64,000 nucleotides of DNA from Bacillota bacterium (GTDB lineage: Bacteria; Bacillota; Clostridia; Tissierellales; Gottschalkiaceae), in NCBI GenBank assembly GCA_023420895.1, contig JAEZUY010000041.1, positions 31,142 through 95,141 on the forward strand. The letters run 5' to 3'. Positions 33,566 to 39,990 of the stretch are shown in pieces (the stretch's first letter is position 1; every line of letters begins with the position of its first letter). The notes under the pieces were generated by a model that worked only from the letters and a program-made list of their open reading frames with translations, was not told the DNA's origin and searched no databases. A program made the translations under genes and the position numbers.

Positions 33566-34335
33566 CAGCTCACCGCCTTAAATTTGTTGATAAAGTATAT
33601 TTGCCCCTTACCAGTTACTTTGGGTGTCCTTGTTACTCTTATTGAGCCATCCGGATTGTTTATAGTTCTCTTCTTTATCTCAAACAGATTTAACTCCATA
33701 CTATATTGAGTAGGAAGATTCCTATTTTCTCCGCTTTTTCCTAGATACCCATTACTTCTAAGCCATTCAAACAGTCGATTCTGCCCTATTTGGATTCCAT
33801 TCTGTTGCATTATTTTGGCAAGCTCTCCAACTAGAATAGAGCTCTTAGCAGCTTCTACCGCTTCTGCAAATAATACTTTAGGCTTATTCTTCTCAGCCTC
33901 AGCTTCCAGTAATTCCTTTCTCGCCCTTTCTTCTTTGAGCTGAGTTGCTAATTTTATTATTGTATCTGGATCTTCTAAGACTTTCTCTATAGTTTCCTCC
34001 GTCATATATGCTCCGTATTTTCTGATAGACGGTAAAACTTCACTTGTTACCCAACGCTTGAAGGCTTTAGCTTTCGGGAGCTTGCTAGAGAGGATTAGAC
34101 TATATAATCCACTTTCATTTATGAGGGTTGTTTCTTGTATTCTACCTAGTTCATCTATGACGCCCTGTTTTAGGGCATCATCTTCATCAACATGAGTAGA
34201 TATCGCATTTCTTGCTTTTGCATATCCTAAAATCTTAGCTACATCTTTCCCAACAAACCAAGGTTCATTATCTATTGTTAATACTCTCACTTCTCCAAAT
34301 TCTTCATTCTTAAATATTTCAATTTTATTTTTCAT
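33565..34335 (-). CDS. Phage antirepressor with Bro-N and ANT domains
   Basis: The protein has 256 residues from ATG 34335 (MKNKIEIFKNEEFG), selected over an upstream in-frame ATG because GGAGGG lies just before it. Bro-N covers residues 1-105 (FGEVRVLTIDNEPWFVGKDVAKILGYAKARNAISTHV, SKLPKAKAFKRWVTSEVLPSIRKYGAY). The C-terminal half is an ANT/KilA-C type domain (SSILVGELAKIMQQNGIQIGQNRLFEWLRSNGYL). Antirepressors inactivate CI to allow lytic growth. The gene is in the early operon. Confidence 0.92.
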   Translation of the reverse strand: MKNKIEIFKNEEFGEVRVLTIDNEPWFVGKDVAKILGYAKARNAISTHVDEDDALKQGVIDELGRIQETTLINESGLYSLILSSKLPKAKAFKRWVTSEVLPSIRKYGAYMTEETIEKVLEDPDTIIKLATQLKEERARKELLEAEAEKNKPKVLFAEAVEAAKSSILVGELAKIMQQNGIQIGQNRLFEWLRSNGYLGKSGENRNLPTQYSMELNLFEIKKRTINNPDGSIRVTRTPKVTGKGQIYFINKFKAVS

Positions 34336-34346
34336 CTTATTCCCTC

Positions 34347-34493
34347 CTAATTGTTTTCTTTTTCCCATTTTTCTATAAATTTTCTTAATTCTATTTGCAA
34401 AAGAGCATTTAATGATATTCCTTGTTCTTCTGCTATCTCTTCTAATTTTTCTTTTAGATCTGTTTTTAACCTTAATAGATATGTTGTCCTCAT
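34347..34493 (-). CDS. Small ribbon-helix-helix-like protein
   Basis: This 48-residue protein, MRTTYLLRLKTDLKEKLEEIAEEQGISLNALLQIELRKFIEKWEKENN in pattern, has a short beta strand then two helices, as in Arc-type repressors. AGGAGG precedes ATG 34493. It overlaps the open frame upstream of the antirepressor but not its chosen start. It may repress early genes. Confidence 0.65.
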   Translation of the reverse strand: MRTTYLLRLKTDLKEKLEEIAEEQGISLNALLQIELRKFIEKWEKENN

Positions 34494-34645
34494 TTTTTAA
34501 CCTCCTCTTTTTAGATATCTTAAATATATCTTTAATATATCTATAATATATACTAATATTTTTATTATGTCAATATTCTTTAGATATCTTTTTTATATTT
34601 CCTTTTCGTGATATAATTTAGATATCACAAGTAGGAGGTGTGAAT

Positions 34646-34789
34646 ATGGGAGTATACCAATATCCTTTAAAAATCGACCCTGAAGTTATGGAAAAAATAA
34701 AAGAGATTTCCGAACACGAAGGTCGTTCAGTTAATAAACAAATTGAGTTTATTTTGAAAAAATTTATTTCTGAGTATTCTTCTGAATAA
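34646..34789 (+). CDS. Arc-type ribbon-helix-helix protein (plus strand)
   Basis: This 47-residue protein (MGVYQYPLKIDPEVMEKIKEISEHEGRSVNKQIEFILKKFI) matches the Arc/MetJ ribbon-helix-helix pattern. AGGAGGTG lies 7 nt before the ATG. It converges with, and overlaps by 26 bp, a minus-strand gene of the same fold, so each transcript is antisense to the other's 3' end. Confidence 0.7.
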   Translation: MGVYQYPLKIDPEVMEKIKEISEHEGRSVNKQIEFILKKFISEYSSE

Positions 34790-34904
34790 ACTCGTTTATA
34801 GCTACAACGATACATTCATGAATACTTATATCTAAATGCTCCGATATTCTCTTCAATCTTTCGTATATTTTAAGATTGAGTCGGAGCGTTATTTGTTTTT
34901 TCAT
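34764..34904 (-). CDS. Ribbon-helix-helix protein (minus strand, overlapping)
   Basis: This 46-residue protein (MKKQITLRLNLKIYERLKRISEHLDISIHECIVVAINEFIQKNTQK in pattern) has the strand-helix-helix layout of small repressors. GGAGGAG precedes the ATG at 34904. Its last 26 bp overlap the oppositely directed gene at 34646. It is co-oriented with the early operon. Confidence 0.65.
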   Translation of the reverse strand: MKKQITLRLNLKIYERLKRISEHLDISIHECIVVAINEFIQKNTQK

Positions 34905-34954
34905 TTTTACTCCTCCTTTGAATTGTATTTCCGTCTTATTTTAATAAAAAAAAA

Positions 34955-35083
34955 TTATTTTATTGTATTTTGCAATTTATTCGCATCTAATTCCAGAACC
35001 TTACTTATTTTAAGAAATAATTTCAAACTAGGCTTATATCTATTTCTCTCTAGGTCTGAAATATAATTTCTAGTAACTCCTAT
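34955..35083 (-). pseudogene. Truncated XRE-family regulator remnant
   Basis: The minus frame encodes IGVTRNYISDLERNRYKPSLKLFLKISKVLELDANKLQ, the second half of an HTH_3 domain. The first helices are absent and a TGA lies in frame just before it. A ribosome site and short ATG frame precede it but run into a stop. This looks like a decayed second Cro/CI-type gene next to the intact one at 35126. Confidence 0.7.
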
Positions 35084-35109
35084 TCATTCATCCTTTTCTT
35101 CTCCTTTCG

Positions 35110-35125
35110 ATTACATATCTGTAAT
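35110..35125. promoter_or_regulatory. Candidate phage operator O4 (ATTAC-N6-GTAAT)
   Basis: This 16-bp dyad, ATTAC-N6-GTAAT, has the same length and half-sites as three copies in the CI/Cro intergenic region. It lies right after the Cro-like stop and before the XRE remnant, as if that remnant once had its own regulated promoter. Confidence 0.65.
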
Positions 35126-35329
35126 TTAATTGTCAAAAAAAATGGCATAAACCTCTTCACTATTTAATTTTAAGATGTTTTTTATTATTTCTATTTCATC
35201 TCGTTTAAACTCATTCCGTCCTGTTTCTTTGAAAGAATAAGTTTTTTGCTTTATTCCAAGGGCCTCTGCCATCTCATCCTGAGAAATATTCCGCTCAGCT
35301 CTTTTTTTCTTTAGCAGTTCTATATCCAT
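35126..35329 (-). CDS. Cro-like XRE-family regulator
   Basis: This 67-residue protein has an HTH_3 domain over residues 5-55 (KKKRAERNISQDEMAEALGIKQKTYSFKETGRNEFKRDEIEIIKNIL). It is transcribed leftward from a near-consensus promoter with operators in it, facing away from the CI-like gene. In temperate phages this is Cro, which favours lytic growth. Confidence 0.85.
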   Translation of the reverse strand: MDIELLKKKRAERNISQDEMAEALGIKQKTYSFKETGRNEFKRDEIEIIKNILKLNSEEVYAIFFDN

Positions 35330-35345
35330 ATATTCACTCCTTTCA

Positions 35346-35449
35346 ATTACCTTTCTGTAATTAAATTATATATTACATATTTGTAATTGTCAAGCTAATA
35401 AAAGCAAGTAAATTATAATTACTGTAATCTCTAATTACAATAATGTAAT
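35346..35449. promoter_or_regulatory. CI/Cro switch region: three operators and two promoters
   Basis: Three 16-bp dyads ATTAC-N6-GTAAT lie at 35346-35361, 35372-35387 and 35434-35449. The leftward promoter has TTGACA (complement of 35388-35393), a 17-bp spacer that contains the middle operator, and TATAAT (complement of 35365-35370). A shorter ATTAC-T-GTAAT lies at 35418. For the rightward CI transcript a TATAAT lies just outside, at 35456-35461, with a weak -35 overlapping the last operator. Binding at the middle site should block leftward (lytic) transcription. Confidence 0.85.
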
Positions 35450-35505
35450 AATGGGTATAATAAATATAGAAACATATATTTTACGTAATCAGGGGTGTGA
35501 ACAAC

Positions 35506-35871
35506 ATGAGTAATTTTTTCAGTGAAAGATTGCAGCATCTATTAGCTTTAAGAGATTGGGATCAGAAAGATTTAGCAGACAAAACAGGAATAACAGCAGC
35601 CACCATTTCGCGTTATATAACAAACAAAGCTAGTCCGAACGGAGAATATATAAAAATAATAGCTGAAACACTAAATGTATCAGCCGACTACTTACTAGGA
35701 CTAACAGATGTTATGAACGCAAATGAAGGAATGAGTGATATGGAAATATACACCTTGGCAGCAAACAACGCTGGCTATGAAGGTGAATTAACTGAACAAG
35801 ACTTAGATAAAATAAAACTTGCTATGCAGATAGCTTTAGCTAACAAAACTAAAGTGGATAACAGTAAATAA
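35506..35871 (+). CDS. CI-like phage repressor (XRE family)
   Basis: The protein has 121 residues from ATG 35506 (MSNFFSERLQHLLALRDWDQ), where AGGGGTG provides the ribosome site. The HTH_3 domain (residues 6-62) contains DWDQKDLADKTGITAATISRYITNKASPNG. The remaining half has no S24 peptidase, so RecA-driven self-cleavage is not expected. Induction more likely runs through the ImmA-like protease encoded next or the antirepressor. Confidence 0.88.
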   Translation: MSNFFSERLQHLLALRDWDQKDLADKTGITAATISRYITNKASPNGEYIKIIAETLNVSADYLLGLTDVMNANEGMSDMEIYTLAANNAGYEGELTEQDLDKIKLAMQIALANKTKVDNSK

Positions 35872-35897
35872 AGACAATAAAAAGGAAGTGAATAACA

Positions 35898-36380
35898 TTG
35901 AAAACACTAAACTATTATGAAAAATTACTATCCAAACATGAAAAAATTATTAATATCTATGACTATGCCGATTTAGGTGGAATTGCAAAAGGACTATACG
36001 TAAGTAGCAATATTGGCAGTACTATACTTATAGATAAAAGAATTAAAACAACAAAAGAAAAACACTGCATATTAGCAGAAGAACTAGGACACTATTATGT
36101 TAATGTCGGAAATATTTATAATCAGCGAAACTTAGAAAATATAAAAGAGGAAAAGAAGGGACAAGCATGGGCATATAAAAACTTATTACCCGTACATACT
36201 TTAATAAAAGCTTATAGAAATGGAGTTAGAAATAAATTTGAATTAGCAGAATATGCTAACGTTACAGAAGAGTTTATAGAAAATGCTATAAGTTATTATA
36301 GAAGAAAATATGGATGCAATATAAAAATAGGATCTTATAATATAACATTAGAACCTAACATTAATATTATGAAAGATTAA
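35898..36380 (+). CDS. ImmA/IrrE-like metallopeptidase
   Basis: This 160-residue protein starts at TTG (35898) with AAAGGAAG before it. The core motif is HCILAEELGHYYVNVG: it keeps the Glu and second His of HExxH, but the first His position is Glu. I recall related phage ImmA-like proteins with EELGH, so activity is uncertain. ImmA cleaves the neighbouring repressor to induce ICEBs1-type elements. It follows the CI-like gene by 26 bp in one operon. Confidence 0.82.
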   Translation: MKTLNYYEKLLSKHEKIINIYDYADLGGIAKGLYVSSNIGSTILIDKRIKTTKEKHCILAEELGHYYVNVGNIYNQRNLENIKEEKKGQAWAYKNLLPVHTLIKAYRNGVRNKFELAEYANVTEEFIENAISYYRRKYGCNIKIGSYNITLEPNINIMKD

Positions 36381-36415
36381 ATAGAATATTTTATTTTTAA
36401 GGTGGTGAATTAATA

Positions 36416-37792
36416 ATGGATTTATTCGGTGACCTCTTTGGAAAACGAATTAAAAAACAATTAGCTGATACTCAAAGTGAGCTTGCTGAATTAAAACAAA
36501 AATATGATTCTTTATCTAACGAATATAAATCATTACAAGAAAAATTTAAAAGTATCAATTCTTCTATTGAAGATACTAAGGTTAAAGAAGTAATTGAACT
36601 TGAAGAACTTATTAGGAATTATAAATCTGAAATAAAGGATCTTGAAGAAGAAAGAAACACTCAATCTAGTACCCTAGAGGTTTTATATAAACAGAAAAAA
36701 AGACTTCTGAATGATTTAGTTTATTATAACAATTACGTTGGATTCCAAGAGTACGGTCTTTATGTCCCGAAATATGATTTCGTGGATTCTGACAGATATA
36801 AGGAAGAATTATCTAAAATAAGAAAACGCCAAAGAGAATCTATAAAATATGAAAGTGCATTCTACTATGATAAAAATTTTACATTTAACCATAGTTATGA
36901 ACTTGGTGCTAAAATGTTGAAATCAAATGGAAAGCTCATGATAAGAGCATTTAATACAGAGTGTGAAGCAGCTATTAACAAAGTTACTTATTCAAACTTC
37001 TCTTCAATCGAAAAACGTATAATAAGAGCATTTAATGCAATAAATAAATCATCTGCTTTCGAAGTATGCTATATTACTGAATATTATCTGAATTTAAAAT
37101 TAGATGAATTAAAACTAGCATTCGAATATCAGCTGAAAAAGGAAGAGGAAAAAGAAATTTTAAGAGCTGAAAGGGAGAAGAAAAGAGAAGAAAAGGCTCT
37201 TCAAAGAGAAATTAAGAAAAAGAAGAAAACAATAGATAAAGAAATACAGCATCTAAATAATGTTATAAAAGAACTTCAAGCTAAACTTACAAAAGCTAGT
37301 GATGATGAAAAAGACTCTTTAAATAGAGAAATTGAAGAAATGAAAAACAATGTAAATAAATATCAAGATAATAAGACTGAGCTTGATTATAGAATTGAAA
37401 ATGTAGGTGCTGGATATGTATATATAATTTCTAACATTGGAGCATTCGGTGAAAATATTTTTAAAATAGGTGTAACAAGAAGATTGAATCCTTACGAAAG
37501 AATAACCGAGTTGAGCAGTGCATCAGTTCCTTTCAAATTCGATGTTCATGCAATGATATTCAGTTATCAGGCTTACGAATTAGAAAACGAACTTCATAAA
37601 TATTTTGATAGAAAAAGAGTAAATAAAGTAAATTCTCGAAAAGAATTCTTCAACATAACTATAGATGAAATTAAAGATGCTTTAGAAAAACATAAAGATC
37701 TAACCTTTGAATTTAAAGAATCTCCAGAAGCTAGTGAATACAGAGAAACTAAAAAACTTGAAAATGCACTTAAAGTTAATTCAGAATATTAA
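36416..37792 (+). CDS. DUF4041/T5orf172 coiled-coil GIY-YIG-like protein
   Basis: This 458-residue protein has a coiled coil over residues 10-105 (ELAELKQKYDSLSNEYKSLQEKF), a DUF4041-like middle (about 110-225: YNNYVGFQEYGLYVPKYDF, YELGAKMLKSNGKLMIRAFN), a second coiled coil (230-315) and a T5orf172/GIY-YIG-like C-terminus (GYVYIIS, IFKIGVTRRLNPYERITEL, ELENELHKYFDRKRV). It lies in the lysogenic operon between ImmA and int, where such proteins recur in Firmicute prophages. Function is unknown; nuclease-based immunity is a reasonable guess. Confidence 0.85.
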   Translation: MDLFGDLFGKRIKKQLADTQSELAELKQKYDSLSNEYKSLQEKFKSINSSIEDTKVKEVIELEELIRNYKSEIKDLEEERNTQSSTLEVLYKQKKRLLNDLVYYNNYVGFQEYGLYVPKYDFVDSDRYKEELSKIRKRQRESIKYESAFYYDKNFTFNHSYELGAKMLKSNGKLMIRAFNTECEAAINKVTYSNFSSIEKRIIRAFNAINKSSAFEVCYITEYYLNLKLDELKLAFEYQLKKEEEKEILRAEREKKREEKALQREIKKKKKTIDKEIQHLNNVIKELQAKLTKASDDEKDSLNREIEEMKNNVNKYQDNKTELDYRIENVGAGYVYIISNIGAFGENIFKIGVTRRLNPYERITELSSASVPFKFDVHAMIFSYQAYELENELHKYFDRKRVNKVNSRKEFFNITIDEIKDALEKHKDLTFEFKESPEASEYRETKKLENALKVNSEY

Positions 37793-37797
37793 ATTAT

Positions 37798-37832
37798 AAT
37801 AAGCCTGTCTTTAAAAGATAGGCCTTATTTAT
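37798..37832 (+). terminator. Terminator of the lysogeny operon
   Basis: An imperfect stem AATAAGCCTGTC/GATAGGCCTTATT with a TTTAAAA loop is followed by TTTATATAT. It lies between the DUF4041 gene and int, so int is probably transcribed separately or by read-through. Confidence 0.75.
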
Positions 37833-37852
37833 ATATATGAAAGGATGATAAT

Positions 37853-38887
37853 ATGAGACTGCCGAACGGATACGGATCTGTAACTAAATTAAAGGGCAAA
37901 AGGCGAAAACCCTGGATGGTAAGAGTAACCAAAGGATTTAAAGATGATGGAACTATAATAAGAGAAGTTATAGGATACTTTGAAAAAAGGCAAGATGCAC
38001 TAGATGCTCTAACCAGATATCACAAAAATCCATTGTTGCTAGACAACGAAAATGCTACTTTTGCTGAGGTATATGAAAAGTGGAAAGAAGAAAGATTCCC
38101 AAACCTTTCAGATGCAGCTCAAAAAGGCTACATATTTGGATATAACAAGTGTTCTAGTCTCTATAGTATGAAAATGAAAGATATAAAAGCTACTAATCTG
38201 CAGGCTATATTAAATGATATGGAAGATAAATATAGCAGAGGATCTAAAAGAAAGGTTAAATCATTTTTAAATCAAATTTTTATATTTTCTGTTGTGAATG
38301 ATATAGTAGACAAAAATTATGCTCAATATATAGAATTAGGAAAAAATACTTTTAAAGTAAATCGTAAGCCTTTCTCTAAAGATGAAATTAAAAAACTATT
38401 CAAGCTTGTAAATGAAGATGGGTATGAGTTTATAGATACTGTTTTGATAATGATCTACACTGGATTTCGAATCGGTGAACTTTTAAGTCTAAAGAATAAA
38501 GATGTTAATCTTATAGATAAGATTATAAAAGGTGGAGCTAAAACAGAAGCTGGAAAAGATCGACTAGTTCCTATTCACCCGAAAATATACAATTTGGTCG
38601 TTAATAGATATGATTCTAAAAACGAGTATTTTGTCACCAACTTCAAAGGTGAGCAGATGAAATATAACAATTACAAGCGAGAAAAATGGGAACCGTTAAT
38701 GAAAGTTTTAGGAATGAAACATAATCCGCATGATTGCAGGCACACATTCGCTACCCTTCTTAATAATGCTGGTGCGAACGGAACGAGTATCAAAAAGCTA
38801 ATAGGTCATAATTCTTTCACTTTTACAGAAAAATATTATACTCACAAAGATATAGAAGAGCTTAGGGCTGCGATAGAGAAGATGTAG
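37853..38887 (+). CDS. int: Tyrosine integrase with AP2-like N-terminal domain
   Basis: This 344-residue recombinase has an AP2-like arm-binding domain (residues 1-60: NGYGSVTKLKGKRRKPWMVRVTKGF), a core-binding SAM-like domain (about 63-165) and a catalytic domain (170-340). Active-site residues are visible: TGFRIGELL (Arg), GGAKTEAGK (Lys), HDCRHTFATLL (His, Arg), LIGHNS (His) and KYYTHKD (Tyr). It would join attP to the rpsI 3' end. The stop lies 5 bp before the GTTACCAA arm repeats. Confidence 0.96.
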   Translation: MRLPNGYGSVTKLKGKRRKPWMVRVTKGFKDDGTIIREVIGYFEKRQDALDALTRYHKNPLLLDNENATFAEVYEKWKEERFPNLSDAAQKGYIFGYNKCSSLYSMKMKDIKATNLQAILNDMEDKYSRGSKRKVKSFLNQIFIFSVVNDIVDKNYAQYIELGKNTFKVNRKPFSKDEIKKLFKLVNEDGYEFIDTVLIMIYTGFRIGELLSLKNKDVNLIDKIIKGGAKTEAGKDRLVPIHPKIYNLVVNRYDSKNEYFVTNFKGEQMKYNNYKREKWEPLMKVLGMKHNPHDCRHTFATLLNNAGANGTSIKKLIGHNSFTFTEKYYTHKDIEELRAAIEKM

Positions 38888-38891
38888 ATTT

Positions 38892-38921
38892 GTTACCAAC
38901 GCGTTACCAATGTGTTACCAA
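38892..38921. repeat. Right-end integrase arm-type repeats (three copies)
   Basis: GTTACCAA occurs at 38892-38899, 38903-38910 and 38914-38921, an exact 11-bp period. Two further copies lie inside attL. Copies on one helix face at both ends fit binding of the integrase N-terminal domain. Confidence 0.7.
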
Positions 38922-38962
38922 TATAGAAAAACCTACAAAAACGGAAAAGGCTCTAGGCATTG

Positions 38963-39000
38963 AAAAACCCGCAAACATGAGTCGTTTGCGGGTTGTATTT
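38963..39000 (-). terminator. Phage-supplied replacement terminator for rpsI
   Basis: AACCCGCAAAC/GTTTGCGGGTT forms an 11-bp stem with a 7-nt loop, followed by TTTTTC on the minus strand; it may also act rightward. It lies immediately inside attR and is phage DNA by the core position. It takes the place of the host hairpin now displaced to 2526-2554. Confidence 0.85.
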
Positions 39001-39393
39001 TTATCTTTTTGAGAATTGAGGAGCTCTTCTCGCTTTTTTAAGACCGTATTTCTTTCTTTCAACCATTCTAGGGTCTCTAGTAAGGAATCCTGCTTGTTTA
39101 AGAGCTGGTCTTGTTTCTGAGTCAGCTTTAAGAAGCGCTCTTGATATACCGTGTCTTATAGCTCCTGCCTGTCCAGTATATCCTCCTCCGTGTACGTTAA
39201 CGAACACGTCGTATTTGTCTAGGTTATCAGTTATCTCAAGTGGAGATTTAACGATAACTTTTAATGTATCATAATCAAAGTAATCTTCTAAGTCTTTTTT
39301 ATTTACAGTTATATTTCCTGATCCTGGTAATATTCTTACTCTTGCTACAGATGTTTTTCTTCTTCCTGTTCCATAGTATTGAACTTCTGCCAT
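39001..39393 (-). CDS. rpsI: 30S ribosomal protein S9
   Basis: This 130-residue protein (AEVQYYGTGRRKTSVARVRI) ends in PQFSKR, whose tail reaches the P-site tRNA in the ribosome. The last five or so codons lie in the 16-bp attachment core, so the end of the gene is now formed at the phage junction. The stop here is TAA, whereas the left-end copy would give TAG. Coding is intact. It is the second gene of the rplM-rpsI operon. Confidence 0.98.
   Translation of the reverse strand: MAEVQYYGTGRRKTSVARVRILPGSGNITVNKKDLEDYFDYDTLKVIVKSPLEITDNLDKYDVFVNVHGGGYTGQAGAIRHGISRALLKADSETRPALKQAGFLTRDPRMVERKKYGLKKARRAPQFSKR
39002..39017. repeat. attR core, 16-bp direct repeat
   Basis: TATCTTTTTGAGAATT is identical to 2574-2589 and encodes the end of S9. 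Host DNA lies to the right of this copy and phage DNA to the left. Confidence 0.85.
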
Positions 39394-39414
39394 CAGTTAG
39401 TCCTCCCTTCTGAA

Positions 39415-39843
39415 CTATATCTCGTAAACTTCAGGTTTTTGAGCTTCATGATTGTGCTCTGAACCTTTGTATACTCTTAATTTTGTAATCATTTTTCTTC
39501 CAAGACTGTTTTTAGGTAACATTCCTTTAACAGCTATTTCTATAGCTCTTTCAGGATTTGTTTCCATTAGTCTGTCGTATCTTATTTCTCTTAGTCCACC
39601 AGCATATCCTGTGTGATATTTATAGTGTTTCTGAGTTAATTTATTTCCTGTTAAAACAACTTTTTCTGCGTTTATTACTATTACATTGTCTCCTGTATCT
39701 ACGTGAGGAGTAAATGTAGGTTTATGTTTTCCTCTTAGTATCTTAGCTACTTCTGAAGATAGTCTTCCTAGAGTTTTACCTTCAGCGTCGATTACTAACC
39801 ATTTTCTTTCCACTTCTTGCGGCTTAGCGTTATAGCTTTTCAT
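39415..39843 (-). CDS. rplM: 50S ribosomal protein L13
   Basis: The protein has 142 residues from ATG 39843 (MKSYNAKPQEVERKW), preceded by AGGAGG at 7 nt. Typical motifs: GKTLGRLSSEVAKILRGKHKPTFTPHVD and MLPKNSLGRKM. It is an early-assembling 23S-binding protein. It is the first gene of the operon with rpsI, under its own promoter and leader. Confidence 0.98.
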   Translation of the reverse strand: MKSYNAKPQEVERKWLVIDAEGKTLGRLSSEVAKILRGKHKPTFTPHVDTGDNVIVINAEKVVLTGNKLTQKHYKYHTGYAGGLREIRYDRLMETNPERAIEIAVKGMLPKNSLGRKMITKLRVYKGSEHNHEAQKPEVYEI

Positions 39844-39943
39844 CGGTTTGCCTCCTATCATTTCATTATTACATATATATAGTCTATATCGTTTTATTCA
39901 TTAATACGTCCGAATCCGGGGCTAGTGGATTCTCTAACATACC
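39844..39943 (-). promoter_or_regulatory. rplM leader with hairpin (possible L13 autoregulatory leader)
   Basis: About 100 nt lie between the predicted transcription start and the ATG. The stem GAATCC/GGATTC (39912-39932) with a 9-nt loop is its clearest fold. L13 leaders are known in Firmicutes (RF00555), but I cannot confirm a match to that consensus. Confidence 0.45.
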
Positions 39944-39949
39944 TTAAAC

Positions 39950-39978
39950 ATTATATAATAATCATCCTTGCGTGTCAA
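39950..39978 (-). promoter_or_regulatory. Promoter of rplM-rpsI
   Basis: TTGACA (complement of 39973-39978), a 17-bp spacer, and TATAAT (complement of 39950-39955) give perfect -35 and -10 boxes, a few bases after the truA stop. Confidence 0.9.
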
Positions 39979-39990
39979 GCATAATTCGGA

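Larger units (their letters stand above)
2574..39017. mobile_element. Complete PBSX/skin-type contractile-tail prophage inserted in the 3' end of rpsI
   Basis: The 36.4-kb element is bounded by a 16-bp direct repeat. It contains, in order from the right: integrase, lysogeny genes, divergent CI/Cro switch, recombination and replication genes, late regulator, terminase, head genes, sheath, tube, tape measure, baseplate, fibres, holin and amidase. All expected structural and lysis modules are present and I see no frame-breaking damage in essential genes, so it may be inducible. Gene order from terminase to the baseplate follows the Bacillus PBSX/skin elements (terminase-portal-MuF-scaffold-capsid-YqbF to YqbT). 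The long late operon is on the minus strand. Confidence 0.95.

Noticed and set aside
34347..34904. Toxin-antitoxin module among the small ribbon-helix-helix genes
   Set aside because: RHH proteins are common antitoxins, but no toxin-sized partner (RelE, MazF, HicA or similar) is seen beside them.
35506..35871. CI considered as a LexA-type self-cleaving repressor
   Set aside because: Only about 60 residues follow the HTH, with no S24 Ser/Lys motifs, and an ImmA-like gene follows instead.
39001..39393. rpsI considered damaged by prophage insertion
   Set aside because: The reading frame runs to the normal PQFSKR terminus and a stop, because the att core restores it.
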